Below are positions 6,932-14,929 of a DNA stretch of 52,500 nt, in pieces. The position numbers were made by a program, and so were the translations under genes. The notes beneath the pieces were generated by a model. That model ran no database searches, was not told where the DNA came from, and saw nothing but the letters and a program-made list of their open reading frames with translations. The stretch covers positions 1 through 52,500 of the forward strand of contig JAJZJR010000013.1 in NCBI GenBank assembly GCA_021810045.1, in the 5' to 3' direction. Origin of the DNA: Thermoplasmata archaeon. GTDB taxonomy: Archaea; Thermoplasmatota; Thermoplasmata; Thermoplasmatales; Thermoplasmataceae. How positions within the stretch are numbered: the stretch's first letter is position 1; each line of letters starts with the position of its first letter.

Positions 6932-7822
6932 TCAGTGGTTTGGACCTTTCCTTCTCATGTAAAGCATTATTGCTGCGGCACCCACAAGAATTGCACCCAC
7001 TGCGTAGTATCCAATGGGGCTTGATGGTGGCGGGTTTCCTATTACAATAGAGTTTGAAGTTGCACTGTCATATCCTGGGGCAGATATGGAATACGCTGGA
7101 TCCAGTGTATAGGAAATTGTGAAAGGTGCTATTTGGAGAAATGTTCCATTGTAACTTAATTCTATTATGTTACCGGCATTCATTGAGAATGTTGTTACAT
7201 TTGTACCTGCATCGTAAGTCCTGGTCCAGTTAGTTAATGACTTTGAAAACACTGACAGATTCAAAGTGTTCACTGTACTGCCATTTGAAACAACACCTCC
7301 ATTTGAGAGATCTAATGTGCTCACATCGTTCCCATTGAGACTCAGGCTGTTGTGTGTTGTAAACCCTCTCCAGGAGAGATTGGCCGTACCATTCTGGAAT
7401 ATTCCGCCAATTGTAGCCTCCATTAACAGTGAAGTATTCATATAGGAAACTGCCCTGCTACCTTCAGTCAAATTATGGTAGGTTCTTGAAAAACCAAGAG
7501 CTAATGATTTCAAAGTAGCATTGCCGTATTCTGCCTTTATACTGGCATTTATAATCCTGAATGCAGTTGTGCTCGAGTTCAGTTGAGTTGGACCAATTGT
7601 AACGTTAGTTGAGTGTCCAGTTATTGTAGAAGACAGATTTCCGAGAAGTGATCCTTTTTGTGTTGAAAACATGAGACTTGAATTAATGTAGGCATAAACT
7701 GTGGCTTCATTATTCTGAGGGTTTAGTTTAACCTGTATGTTTGAGGCACCGCTAATCGGTACTGCCACAGACAGGGCCATTGTAGCCACCAGTAAAACTG
7801 CCAGCAAACCTTTTCTGTTCAT
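6932..7822 (-). CDS. Secreted, membrane-anchored surface protein rich in N-glycosylation sequons
   Basis: 296 residues. A signal peptide is visible (MNRKG then a hydrophobic stretch to about residue 26, ending VPISGAS). The body is Ser/Thr/Asn-rich and beta-prone. The C-terminus has one membrane segment (YYAVGAILVGAAAIMLY) followed by MRRKGPNH, so the bulk faces outside with a C-terminal anchor. I count 15 N-x-S/T sequons, about one per 20 residues, which suits the heavily N-glycosylated cell surface of wall-less Thermoplasmatales. No family is recognised. It is convergent with the uracil-DNA glycosylase. Confidence 0.75.
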   Translation of the reverse strand: MNRKGLLAVLLVATMALSVAVPISGASNIQVKLNPQNNEATVYAYINSSLMFSTQKGSLLGNLSSTITGHSTNVTIGPTQLNSSTTAFRIINASIKAEYGNATLKSLALGFSRTYHNLTEGSRAVSYMNTSLLMEATIGGIFQNGTANLSWRGFTTHNSLSLNGNDVSTLDLSNGGVVSNGSTVNTLNLSVFSKSLTNWTRTYDAGTNVTTFSMNAGNIIELSYNGTFLQIAPFTISYTLDPAYSISAPGYDSATSNSIVIGNPPPSSPIGYYAVGAILVGAAAIMLYMRRKGPNH

Positions 7823-7877
7823 GTTAATCTTTGATCCAAATTTTTGATTATAAAATATATTGGTACAATGGTGACCA

Positions 7878-9335
7878 TTATACCTGATATATCTGGTAGT
7901 TTGGTGGTTCGCTTGTAATTCTTATGTCATGCGGGTGGCTTTCCTTGAGCCCGTTTGCACTTATTTTCACGAATCTTGATTTTGTCCTGAGTTCATCAAT
8001 ATTCCTGGCTCCGACGTAACCCATCCCGGATTTAACTCCGCCCATAAGCTGGAACAGCACTTCCTCTGTTTTGCCACGGAATGGGACCACACCTTCCACA
8101 CCTTCGGCTACGAATTTTGTGGCACCGAGCTTTCCATATCTGTCGGAAATCCCTGTCTGTATTGCACCTATTGAACCCATTCCCCTATAAGCCTTGTATT
8201 TTCTCCCGTTGAGGATAATTTCCCCACCTGGGCTTTCCTCTGTTCCGGCAAACAATGAGCCAAGCATAACTGAGTTTGCTCCTGCAGCAAAGGCTTTTAC
8301 AATATCACCAGAGAATCTAATTCCTCCATCTGCAATTACCGGAATTCCGTGACAGTTTGCAACTTCTGCCACATCTGATATTGCAGTCAGTTGAGGAACC
8401 CCAATTCCTGCAATTATTCTTGTCGTACATATTGAGCCTGGGCCAATTCCTACCCTGAGACCGTCGACACCTATGGAGATAAGATCTTCTGCTGCCTCCT
8501 TGGTTGCAATGTTTCCCGCAACAAGATCTACAGAGATATCCTTCCTCATTTTTTTCAGTGAGGCAAGTACATTCTCATTATGTGCATGTGCAGTGTCGAC
8601 AACAAGAACATCCACACCTTCCTTTTCAAGTGTGAGTGCCCTGTCAATGTCGAATGGTCCGACTGCAGCACCTACAATTAGTTTTCCAGCCTTATCTCTG
8701 CTGGCCTGTGGGAACTTTTCCCGTGTTGTGATATCTTTGGCTGTTATGAGGCCGACAACCCTGCCAGACTTGTCAACAAGAGGAAGTTTTTCGATCCTGT
8801 TTTTATAAAGGATTTCCAGTGCATCCTTGATGTCAATATTATCATGGGCAGAAATGACCTCCTTTACCATGATATCCTGAACTGTTTTTTTGTCCTTTCC
8901 TGCAAATTCAAGGTCTCTTTTTGTTACAATACCAACAAGTTTTTCTCCAGCCACTACAGGAAGGCCCCCGATATTCTTGGTCTTCATGATGTTTCTGAGT
9001 TCTGGGATAGGGGTCTCTGGTGCAACAGTGTGAACATCCCTGATTATAATTGATTCTTCTCGTTTCACCTTTCTTACAAAACTTGCCTGCTGGTTTACGG
9101 AAAGGTTTCTGTGAAGGATTCCTATGGCACCCTGTCTTGCCATGGCAATGGCCATTTCAGTTTCAGTGACAGTATCCATTGGAGAGCTTGCAATGGGAAT
9201 TTTCACATCGATATGCCTTGAAAACCTTGATGAAACATCGGCGTCCCGAGGTTCCACCGGGCTCTTTGAAGGGAGGAGGAGAACGTCGTCAAAGGTATAT
9301 CCCTCTTTAATGCTCTCGAATTTATCCTTAAACAT
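7878..9335 (-). CDS. guaB: IMP dehydrogenase
   Basis: 485 residues from the ATG at 9335. The (beta/alpha)8 barrel begins [12 protein letters not shown] and is interrupted by two CBS domains at about 90-205, which bind adenine nucleotides and regulate the enzyme. The catalytic loop GPGSICTTR holds the Cys that forms the covalent XMP intermediate (about residue 300), and the mobile flap/active site continues with ADGGI and YRGMGS. It converts IMP to XMP with NAD+, the first committed step to GMP; GMP synthase subunit B is encoded at 22800. A TTG seven codons upstream is in frame, but the TATA box at 9355-9364 overlaps it, so the ATG is preferred. Confidence 0.96.
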   Translation of the reverse strand: MFKDKFESIKEGYTFDDVLLLPSKSPVEPRDADVSSRFSRHIDVKIPIASSPMDTVTETEMAIAMARQGAIGILHRNLSVNQQASFVRKVKREESIIIRDVHTVAPETPIPELRNIMKTKNIGGLPVVAGEKLVGIVTKRDLEFAGKDKKTVQDIMVKEVISAHDNIDIKDALEILYKNRIEKLPLVDKSGRVVGLITAKDITTREKFPQASRDKAGKLIVGAAVGPFDIDRALTLEKEGVDVLVVDTAHAHNENVLASLKKMRKDISVDLVAGNIATKEAAEDLISIGVDGLRVGIGPGSICTTRIIAGIGVPQLTAISDVAEVANCHGIPVIADGGIRFSGDIVKAFAAGANSVMLGSLFAGTEESPGGEIILNGRKYKAYRGMGSIGAIQTGISDRYGKLGATKFVAEGVEGVVPFRGKTEEVLFQLMGGVKSGMGYVGARNIDELRTKSRFVKISANGLKESHPHDIRITSEPPNYQIYQV

Positions 9336-9354
9336 GTCCTCATAAGGGCAATCC

Positions 9355-9364
9355 AATAAATAAA
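9355..9364 (-). promoter_or_regulatory. TATA box of guaB (leaderless)
   Basis: On the minus strand TTTATTTATT is centred about 24 bases before the ATG at 9335, the usual distance from TATA box to transcription start in archaea. It places the start of transcription at or next to the ATG and rules out the upstream in-frame TTG. Confidence 0.6.
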
Positions 9365-9393
9365 CCTGTTCAGGTCACTATGGGGGCATGAAT

Positions 9394-10122
9394 TCATTGG
9401 ACTATGGACTCGATAAAACTTATGGTGCGTAGTACCTCGCTATCAAAATTATACCTGATTATCCTGAAATACTGCCTGAGTATGGAAACACTGATGCCGA
9501 GCTTTACGCTATCCTCAACAGCACATTTTTCAACAAATTCCCTGCTTTTCAATATGGCACTGTCAAGCTGCTGTATATCTGTTGAACAGTCGGAATCTTT
9601 CCTCTTAACGGTTACGCTGAAAACCGGCATTCTTGTGTAAAGTGAACTGAACTGAGTGCCAATATCCCAGATAATCACATATTGTGAAGCGAATACCTTC
9701 AGGGCCTCGTCTCCTATGACAAGAGCATAATCTGCTTCTTCCAGTAATTCATTCGCATCCCTTTTCTGGCTCCATTTCAGTTCGTAGGTGATGCCAAGCT
9801 TTTTCAATATCATCTCAAGATAAAAGGCGGTGGTTTTTGTATGTTCTGTAACTGCGATTTTCATTGGCTCTCTGATTATATTTTCCTTAGATATGAGAAG
9901 GGTGGACATTGTTGTATTCTTTGAGTGAATTGTTGCACTTTGAACAAGCTCAAGAACATCTCTGTGACTGTAATATTCAAGAAGAGATATCATAGCACAA
10001 TCTATCTTTCCGCCCAGAAGCATTTCCAGGAGTTTCTTGGGTGTATCCCGTACAATATCCGACTGATCTTCAAATGCCCGAAAAAGAGGGTCACTATGAG
10101 TGAAATTTATGAGTCCCAACAT
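9394..10122 (-). CDS. mqnA: Chorismate dehydratase, menaquinone biosynthesis (MqnA)
   Basis: 242 residues with the fold of the periplasmic-binding-like MqnA/MqnD family: it starts LGLINFTHSDPLFRAF and continues VRDTPKKLLEML..GKIDCAMISLLEYY, closely matching MqnA. MqnA dehydrates chorismate to 3-[(1-carboxyvinyl)oxy]benzoate, the entry to the futalosine route of menaquinone synthesis. It lies directly downstream of mqnE on the same strand (57-base gap), and mqnC is at 13820, so three of the pathway genes are within 5.5 kb. ATG start at 10122. MqnD is a more distant alternative, but the N-terminal signature and the radical-SAM partners favour MqnA. Confidence 0.85.
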   Translation of the reverse strand: MLGLINFTHSDPLFRAFEDQSDIVRDTPKKLLEMLLGGKIDCAMISLLEYYSHRDVLELVQSATIHSKNTTMSTLLISKENIIREPMKIAVTEHTKTTAFYLEMILKKLGITYELKWSQKRDANELLEEADYALVIGDEALKVFASQYVIIWDIGTQFSSLYTRMPVFSVTVKRKDSDCSTDIQQLDSAILKSREFVEKCAVEDSVKLGISVSILRQYFRIIRYNFDSEVLRTISFIESIVQ

Positions 10123-10179
10123 GAAGCCGTTGGTAATGCTTTGAAATCATAAAAAGAGCTACACTTATGCTACCTTGGC

Positions 10180-11295
10180 TTAAGCGTAGTGTTTAATTCT
10201 GTAAAATGTGTCTCTCTTTGCAGGAACTCTGCCTATCTGCCTTACGATATCATTGAGTTCTTCAATGGAAGTACCCTCTTTCCTGTCTGTTGCCCCGAAT
10301 ATCTTCTCGCTGAATGCAGTTCCAACCAGATCGCTTCCTCCGCCGTTTAATGCAATCTGTGCAATCTCCTTTCCTATTGCAACCCAGTATACACTTATAT
10401 TTTTCAGATCCTGGCCACCCAGTATCCTTGCCAGAGCTATGACTTTAAGATCCAGTTCTCCTGAAGCAGGGAGTTTTACGCGTCCACTCTTCTGAAGTGG
10501 AGTGTTGTCAGGACTGAACTTTAATGGTATGAATGAAAGAAAGCCTGGTACTTCCCTCTGGTTGTCTCTAAGCCTGATTATGTGATCAACAATATGTTCT
10601 ATCTTTTCCAGATGGCCATAAGTCATTGTTGAATTGCCAGGAATACCCATGCTATGAATGATTTTTGCGTCTTCCAGCCATTTTTCACCGGATATTTTCT
10701 GTGGAGTTGTCATCTGTTTCCTTACTGATTGGTCAAATATCTCTGCACCTCCACCTGTATGTGCATCCATTCCGGCCAGCCGGAATCTTTCCACTACCTC
10801 CCTGAGAGAGTTACCCGTTGTTCTTGCTATAAAATCTATCTCAGGTATTGTAAGTGCTTTGAGTGTTACATCGGGAAGATATTCCTTCACTGTTGAGAAG
10901 ACTTTTTCGTAATAATCGAGAGGCAGGTCAGAATTAAATCCTCCAACGATGTGTATTTCTGTTGCTTCCTGTTCCTTTGCCTTGGCAAGATCATTCTTCA
11001 CCTGTTCAATGGAGAGTTCGTAACCACGGTCGGTCTTACCCTTCATTGCCATGGGTACGTAGAAAGCGCAAATAGGGCAGCTGGCCGTGCAATAATTTGA
11101 GTAATTGATGTTGTAAGAAACCGCATATGATACGGTGTCCCCTACCTGCTTGGCTCTTAGGTGGTTCGCAAGTTTCATGAGGCTTGGAAGCTCAAGTTCA
11201 CCAACCAGATTCATGGCTTCCTTGTAATTTAAAGGATAATTTTCATTGAGGTATTCTTTCCAGTATTCCACCGGGTACTCAACAGACCTCTCCAT
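10180..11295 (-). CDS. mqnE: Aminodeoxyfutalosine synthase (radical SAM, MqnE)
   Basis: 371 residues from the ATG at 11295 (a GTG two codons earlier is possible). The radical-SAM cluster motif is CTASCPIC (CxxxCxxC) within NINYSNYCTASCPICAF. Further family marks are GGFNSDLPLDYY, GGGAEIFD, STMTYGH, FLSFIPLKFSPDNT and SVYWVAIGKEIAQ, the last two being the MqnE version of a region that differs in MqnC. MqnE joins the MqnA product to S-adenosylmethionine by radical addition to give 6-amino-6-deoxyfutalosine. The pairing with mqnA and mqnC separates it from the related F420-pathway enzymes CofG/CofH. Confidence 0.85.
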   Translation of the reverse strand: MERSVEYPVEYWKEYLNENYPLNYKEAMNLVGELELPSLMKLANHLRAKQVGDTVSYAVSYNINYSNYCTASCPICAFYVPMAMKGKTDRGYELSIEQVKNDLAKAKEQEATEIHIVGGFNSDLPLDYYEKVFSTVKEYLPDVTLKALTIPEIDFIARTTGNSLREVVERFRLAGMDAHTGGGAEIFDQSVRKQMTTPQKISGEKWLEDAKIIHSMGIPGNSTMTYGHLEKIEHIVDHIIRLRDNQREVPGFLSFIPLKFSPDNTPLQKSGRVKLPASGELDLKVIALARILGGQDLKNISVYWVAIGKEIAQIALNGGGSDLVGTAFSEKIFGATDRKEGTSIEELNDIVRQIGRVPAKRDTFYRIKHYA

Positions 11296-11358
11296 GGACA
11301 CAACATTTTAACATGATAGTTAATCGTTTTGGAATGAACTTATGGTTGATTGCGGTGT

Positions 11359-12393
11359 TCACTGATTTTGAGGTTTTCTGGTCCTGGTGTAGGAAATGAT
11401 CTTGATCACCCTTTCTCTTGTGGGAGGATGATCAAGGCTCCAGTGCCTTGATATATCAGATGGAGTGAAGTTCAGTCTGGAGATTTTCTGAAGAGCATTT
11501 ACAAGATCCATGCCATTGACTACGCTTGCTGCAATAAGATCAGCCTTAGCCTCAAATCTTCTCTGGATAGCTGGAATAATTAGAAAAATCGATATAAACA
11601 GGAAGATAAAACCACCCAAAGGAAGTGTCAGAGCAAGCAAAGGATAGGTACCAACATCTACAGGGTAAACCATGAGATTAGCACATATTGCAGAGATTGA
11701 CCAGGCAATTGTTGCTGTCTTCAGAACATGTTTTTCCTTGGCATGGGCAAATTCATGAGCTATAACCGCCACATTTTCTTCTGGACTGAGGTTTTCAAGA
11801 AGATAATCTGTTATAAACACAGAATATTTTCTGGTTCCCACCTGACCGGCATTGGCTATCCTGAACCTGCCAAGCTTCATTACATATAAACCCAAAGGCC
11901 CGGTACTAAGCTTTTTTGATAGTTCGTTAGCCTTTTCTACAAGATAGTGGTCATCCAGGGGTGTTGAAATCTTAACTAACCGGGAGGCTGGGAGATTGGA
12001 CAGGATAAATAGAAGTGTTAAGGCAAACAGGACATTTATTACGAATACTCTCTGCAGGCTGGACAGACTATAAAACAGTCTTAATAGAAAGAATAGAATT
12101 GGGAGAGCAAAGCTGAAGACCGCATAAGACATGGTGTTTTCAAGAACATACCTTCCAGGATTGATCTCGATATTTCTTGCTTTCTTGTCAATGTAATATT
12201 TGTAATAGGACAATAAGGAGAGCAGGAGTACCTGTGTTGCAACAAGAGGGAAAAAGTACCAGAAAGGAACTTCTGCAAATATGGCGATAATTGTTGGGAA
12301 TAATGCCACCATGGAGCTTACAAAATTTATGGCGTTGATTTTCCTGAAATAGGCCTTTATCCTTTGTTCTGCCTCATTACTTCCGGTTGCCAT
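11359..12393 (-). CDS. M48-family (HtpX-like) membrane zinc metalloprotease
   Basis: 344 residues. Four hydrophobic segments occupy the N-terminal half (about 18-140), then the protease domain with the zinc motif HEFAH in NVAVIAHEFAHAKEKH, two more hydrophobic segments (about 228-275) and the downstream Glu region RRFEAKADLIAA, which supplies the third zinc ligand in M48 enzymes. The C-terminus DHPPTRERV is the conserved HtpX/Ste24 tail. Such proteases clear damaged membrane proteins. The arrangement is HtpX-like, although the long four-segment N-terminal region is larger than in bacterial HtpX. It lies 57 bases upstream of mqnE on the same strand, so co-transcription is possible but no functional link is obvious. 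Confidence 0.85.
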   Translation of the reverse strand: MATGSNEAEQRIKAYFRKINAINFVSSMVALFPTIIAIFAEVPFWYFFPLVATQVLLLSLLSYYKYYIDKKARNIEINPGRYVLENTMSYAVFSFALPILFFLLRLFYSLSSLQRVFVINVLFALTLLFILSNLPASRLVKISTPLDDHYLVEKANELSKKLSTGPLGLYVMKLGRFRIANAGQVGTRKYSVFITDYLLENLSPEENVAVIAHEFAHAKEKHVLKTATIAWSISAICANLMVYPVDVGTYPLLALTLPLGGFIFLFISIFLIIPAIQRRFEAKADLIAASVVNGMDLVNALQKISRLNFTPSDISRHWSLDHPPTRERVIKIISYTRTRKPQNQ

Positions 12394-12555
12394 AGGAATT
12401 CACCCCAGAGTAATCGAACATCAGTATTCCATCCGGAACCAAAGTTAAAAAGATCATAGGACAGAGCGTTTTACCACCGGCCTGACATTATTGTATTTTC
12501 AGGAGCTTACTTAACCATGATTGCTAAAAGGCTCATTGGGAGGTTTCTAATCACC

Positions 12556-12590
12556 AATTGATAATCAATTTTAGTTTATAGCGTAAACTA
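12556..12590 (+). promoter_or_regulatory. Promoter with two adjacent palindromes before the propeller gene
   Basis: Two perfect inverted repeats sit side by side: AATTGATAATCAATT at 12556-12570 and TAGTTTATAGCGTAAACTA (7-5-7) at 12572-12590. The second contains the TATA-like TTTATAG about 32 bases before the ATG at 12611. Palindromes on the BRE/TATA region are typical positions for archaeal repressor operators. No regulator is assigned. Confidence 0.4.
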
Positions 12591-12610
12591 TTAAAGCACC
12601 ATAATACTAG

Positions 12611-13741
12611 ATGTGTAAATTGAAAGACAATAACCTTAAAGTTGCCCTTGCAACTAAGAATGGAGCATATCTGCTTTCTCCGGACAAGAATAGGAAGAAT
12701 TGGAAATTGAGCAAACCATTTCTTGTGGACGAGAACGTCAACAAAGTGATTGATGATTCCCATGGCACTCTTTTTGCAGCAACACTTTCTGAAGGCGTGT
12801 TCAAATCCACAGATGGAGGGGAATCATGGAAATCCTCAAGTAAAGGGCTTAACGTAAGAAAAGTCTGGGAGGTTGCAGCCAGCCCACACATTCCTGGTTT
12901 ACTATACGCAGGCACCCAGTATGGACATCTTTTTAAATCAGTAAATTCAGGGGATACATGGGAAGAGGTTACTAGTCTTTATGCTGCCCCAGACAGAGAG
13001 AACTGGGGTATAGATTGGGGATATGGCACTACTGGGCTGGCCCTGCATACAATTAGATTTGACCCCGGAAATCCGGATAGAATTTATATTGTGGCTTCGG
13101 GAAATGGCACCTACCGAAGTGACGATGGAGGAGAGACCTGGAAGTCGCTTAAGAATGGGTTAAATAGTACATGCCCAGTTGGTGAAAAAGATATGTCATA
13201 CGTGAAAGCAGGACTTTCGCCGGAAGAAGCCCTTAAGAAACATCTTTCTGATGTCCATTCCTGTTCACATAAAATTGTGGTTTCTCCAAAAAATGGAATG
13301 GTCTTTCAACAGAATCACTGTGGCACTTATTTCTCAAATGACAGGGGAGATCATTGGAATGATGTCAGCGTAAGCACAAAGCTGAGATTCGGTTTCTCCA
13401 TTGATGTTGTTGAAGATCCCACATCGAGCGTATTTGTGGTACCTGTCCCCGATACATTGAATGAATGCAAGGAACACAATGTCTGCATTCAGGGGCAGCT
13501 TACAGTTTATAGAACATCGGATGGAGGAAAAAGCTGGGACAGGTTGACCAATGGACTGCCGCAAAACGTTCACACCAATGTCCTCAGGGATTGCCTCACC
13601 CATGACAATTCGGATAATACTGGGATCTATTTTGGCACGTCTACTGGAGATCTTTATTTCTCAGAAAATCTTGGCGATTCTTGGGAAAACGTGGTTTCCG
13701 GACTGGGAAGGATCCAGGGAGTTAACGCTGTTGAAACGTGA
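12611..13741 (+). CDS. Asp-box (BNR/sialidase-like, VPS10-type) beta-propeller protein
   Basis: 376 residues with six Asp-box motifs (S/T-x-D/N-x-G-x-S/T-W): STDGGESW, SVNSGDTW, SDDGGETW, SNDRGDHW, TSDGGKSW and SENLGDSW, spaced through the whole protein. They mark blades of a beta-propeller like those of sialidases, photosystem-II assembly factor Ycf48 and VPS10 proteins. No signal peptide or membrane segment is seen, so it is probably cytoplasmic. A sialidase active site (arginine triad) is not apparent, so a scaffold or binding role is more likely than glycoside hydrolysis. It lies between menaquinone genes and has its own palindromic promoter. A Cys/His-containing insertion (around CPVGEKDM...DVHSCSHKI, residues 190-220) interrupts the propeller. 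Confidence 0.75.
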   Translation: MCKLKDNNLKVALATKNGAYLLSPDKNRKNWKLSKPFLVDENVNKVIDDSHGTLFAATLSEGVFKSTDGGESWKSSSKGLNVRKVWEVAASPHIPGLLYAGTQYGHLFKSVNSGDTWEEVTSLYAAPDRENWGIDWGYGTTGLALHTIRFDPGNPDRIYIVASGNGTYRSDDGGETWKSLKNGLNSTCPVGEKDMSYVKAGLSPEEALKKHLSDVHSCSHKIVVSPKNGMVFQQNHCGTYFSNDRGDHWNDVSVSTKLRFGFSIDVVEDPTSSVFVVPVPDTLNECKEHNVCIQGQLTVYRTSDGGKSWDRLTNGLPQNVHTNVLRDCLTHDNSDNTGIYFGTSTGDLYFSENLGDSWENVVSGLGRIQGVNAVET

Positions 13742-13819
13742 TCTGGATTTTGATCCTTTAATTTACAGCTTAACTGCCTTTAATACAAAGGGTTATTATT
13801 CTTAAATAAATGAGCAGCC

Positions 13820-14929
13820 ATGCTTCAGCAGGCAGACGCAATTGAAGATGTTTACCTGAAAGTCCTCTCCGGAGAGACACCGGACAGAGATGATATTGTT
13901 TTCATGTATGAAGAGGCAGATCTGAACTCTCTCGGAGAGATTGCAAGGGAACTTGCTGCAAAGGTTTCTGGCCGATACGTTTCTTTTGTTTCCAACATGA
14001 TACTCAATTATACCAACATATGCAATGTTCGATGCAATTTCTGTGCATTTTACAGAACCGGCCCTGAGGCGGATGCCTATACGCTCACAAAGGAGCAGGT
14101 TGTTGAAAAAGTTGCACATTACTACAATAATTTTGGCATAAGACAGCTCCTTATTCAGGGTGGTGTCAACCCCTCGCTTCCTCTTAGTTATTATACCGAT
14201 ATGTTTGCCCTGATCCATGAAAAGTTTCCGGATCTGGGAATCCATGGATTATCAACATCAGAAATTTCATTTATTTCCAGAAAAGAACACATTAGCCTGT
14301 CAGAAACCATTTCAAGACTTGCCGTAAGTGGCCTTGAGAGCATACCTGGAGCAGGAGCGGAAATATTTTCTGCTGATGTGAGAAAGATTCTGGGCAGACC
14401 ACTTAACAGCGGAGAAGATTGGTTAAAGGTTATGGAAGAAGCCCATAAGCTTGGTGTAAAGAGCTCTTCAACCATGATGTTTGGCCATGTGGAAGAAGCC
14501 GGGCATAAGGCTGATCATCTTCTTTCTCTTGTAAAACTTCAGAAGAAATACAATGGATTCATGAGTTTCACCCCATGGAATTTTGAACCTGGAAACACCG
14601 AATTGCAAAAGAAGGGACTTGTACAGTACAGAGCTGGCGGTGCAGAGGTTTTGAGAAATATTGCAATTTCAAGGATTGTTCTTAATAACTCCATCCCTGT
14701 GATACAGAGTTCCTGGCTTACAAATGGAATGCAAATGGGTCAGATGGCTGTTCTTTTTGGAGCCAATGACTGGGGTGGGACCATTTATGACGAGAAAGTC
14801 ATTCCTGCCACTGGAAAAAAAGTAGGGAATCTGAGAAAGGAACTCATTGTGAACAGCCTGTCCCAGATTGGTATGGTTCCAGTTGAGAGAGATAATCTCT
14901 ACAGAGTGGTAAAATATTACAATCAGTGA
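13820..14929 (+). CDS. mqnC: Dehypoxanthine futalosine cyclase (radical SAM, MqnC)
   Basis: 369 residues. Radical-SAM motif CNVRCNFC within LNYTNICNVRCNFCAFYR; then QGGVNPSLPLSYY, HGLSTSEISFI, IPGAGAEIFSADVR, STMMFGHVE and GFMSFTPWNFEPGNT, the typical MqnC series. MqnC cyclises dehypoxanthine futalosine to cyclic DHFL, the third step of the pathway. It is a paralogue of mqnE (10180) and both share the C-terminal ..RVPAKRDTFYR / MVPVERDNLYR ending. MqnB (futalosine hydrolase/MTA nucleosidase) and MqnD are not in this window. The last bases overlap the open reading frame of truD downstream, so the two are probably co-transcribed. Confidence 0.85.
   Translation: MLQQADAIEDVYLKVLSGETPDRDDIVFMYEEADLNSLGEIARELAAKVSGRYVSFVSNMILNYTNICNVRCNFCAFYRTGPEADAYTLTKEQVVEKVAHYYNNFGIRQLLIQGGVNPSLPLSYYTDMFALIHEKFPDLGIHGLSTSEISFISRKEHISLSETISRLAVSGLESIPGAGAEIFSADVRKILGRPLNSGEDWLKVMEEAHKLGVKSSSTMMFGHVEEAGHKADHLLSLVKLQKKYNGFMSFTPWNFEPGNTELQKKGLVQYRAGGAEVLRNIAISRIVLNNSIPVIQSSWLTNGMQMGQMAVLFGANDWGGTIYDEKVIPATGKKVGNLRKELIVNSLSQIGMVPVERDNLYRVVKYYNQ

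Noticed and set aside
12611-13741. Sialidase
   Set aside because: Asp boxes alone do not show catalysis; I cannot find the arginine triad or the Tyr/Glu pair, so it is called a propeller protein only.
10180-14929. mqnE and mqnC as CofG/CofH of F420 synthesis
   Set aside because: These radical-SAM families are related, but the next gene is mqnA and both sequences carry the Mqn versions of the C-terminal motifs (SVYWVAIGKEIAQ and FTPWNFEPGNT).
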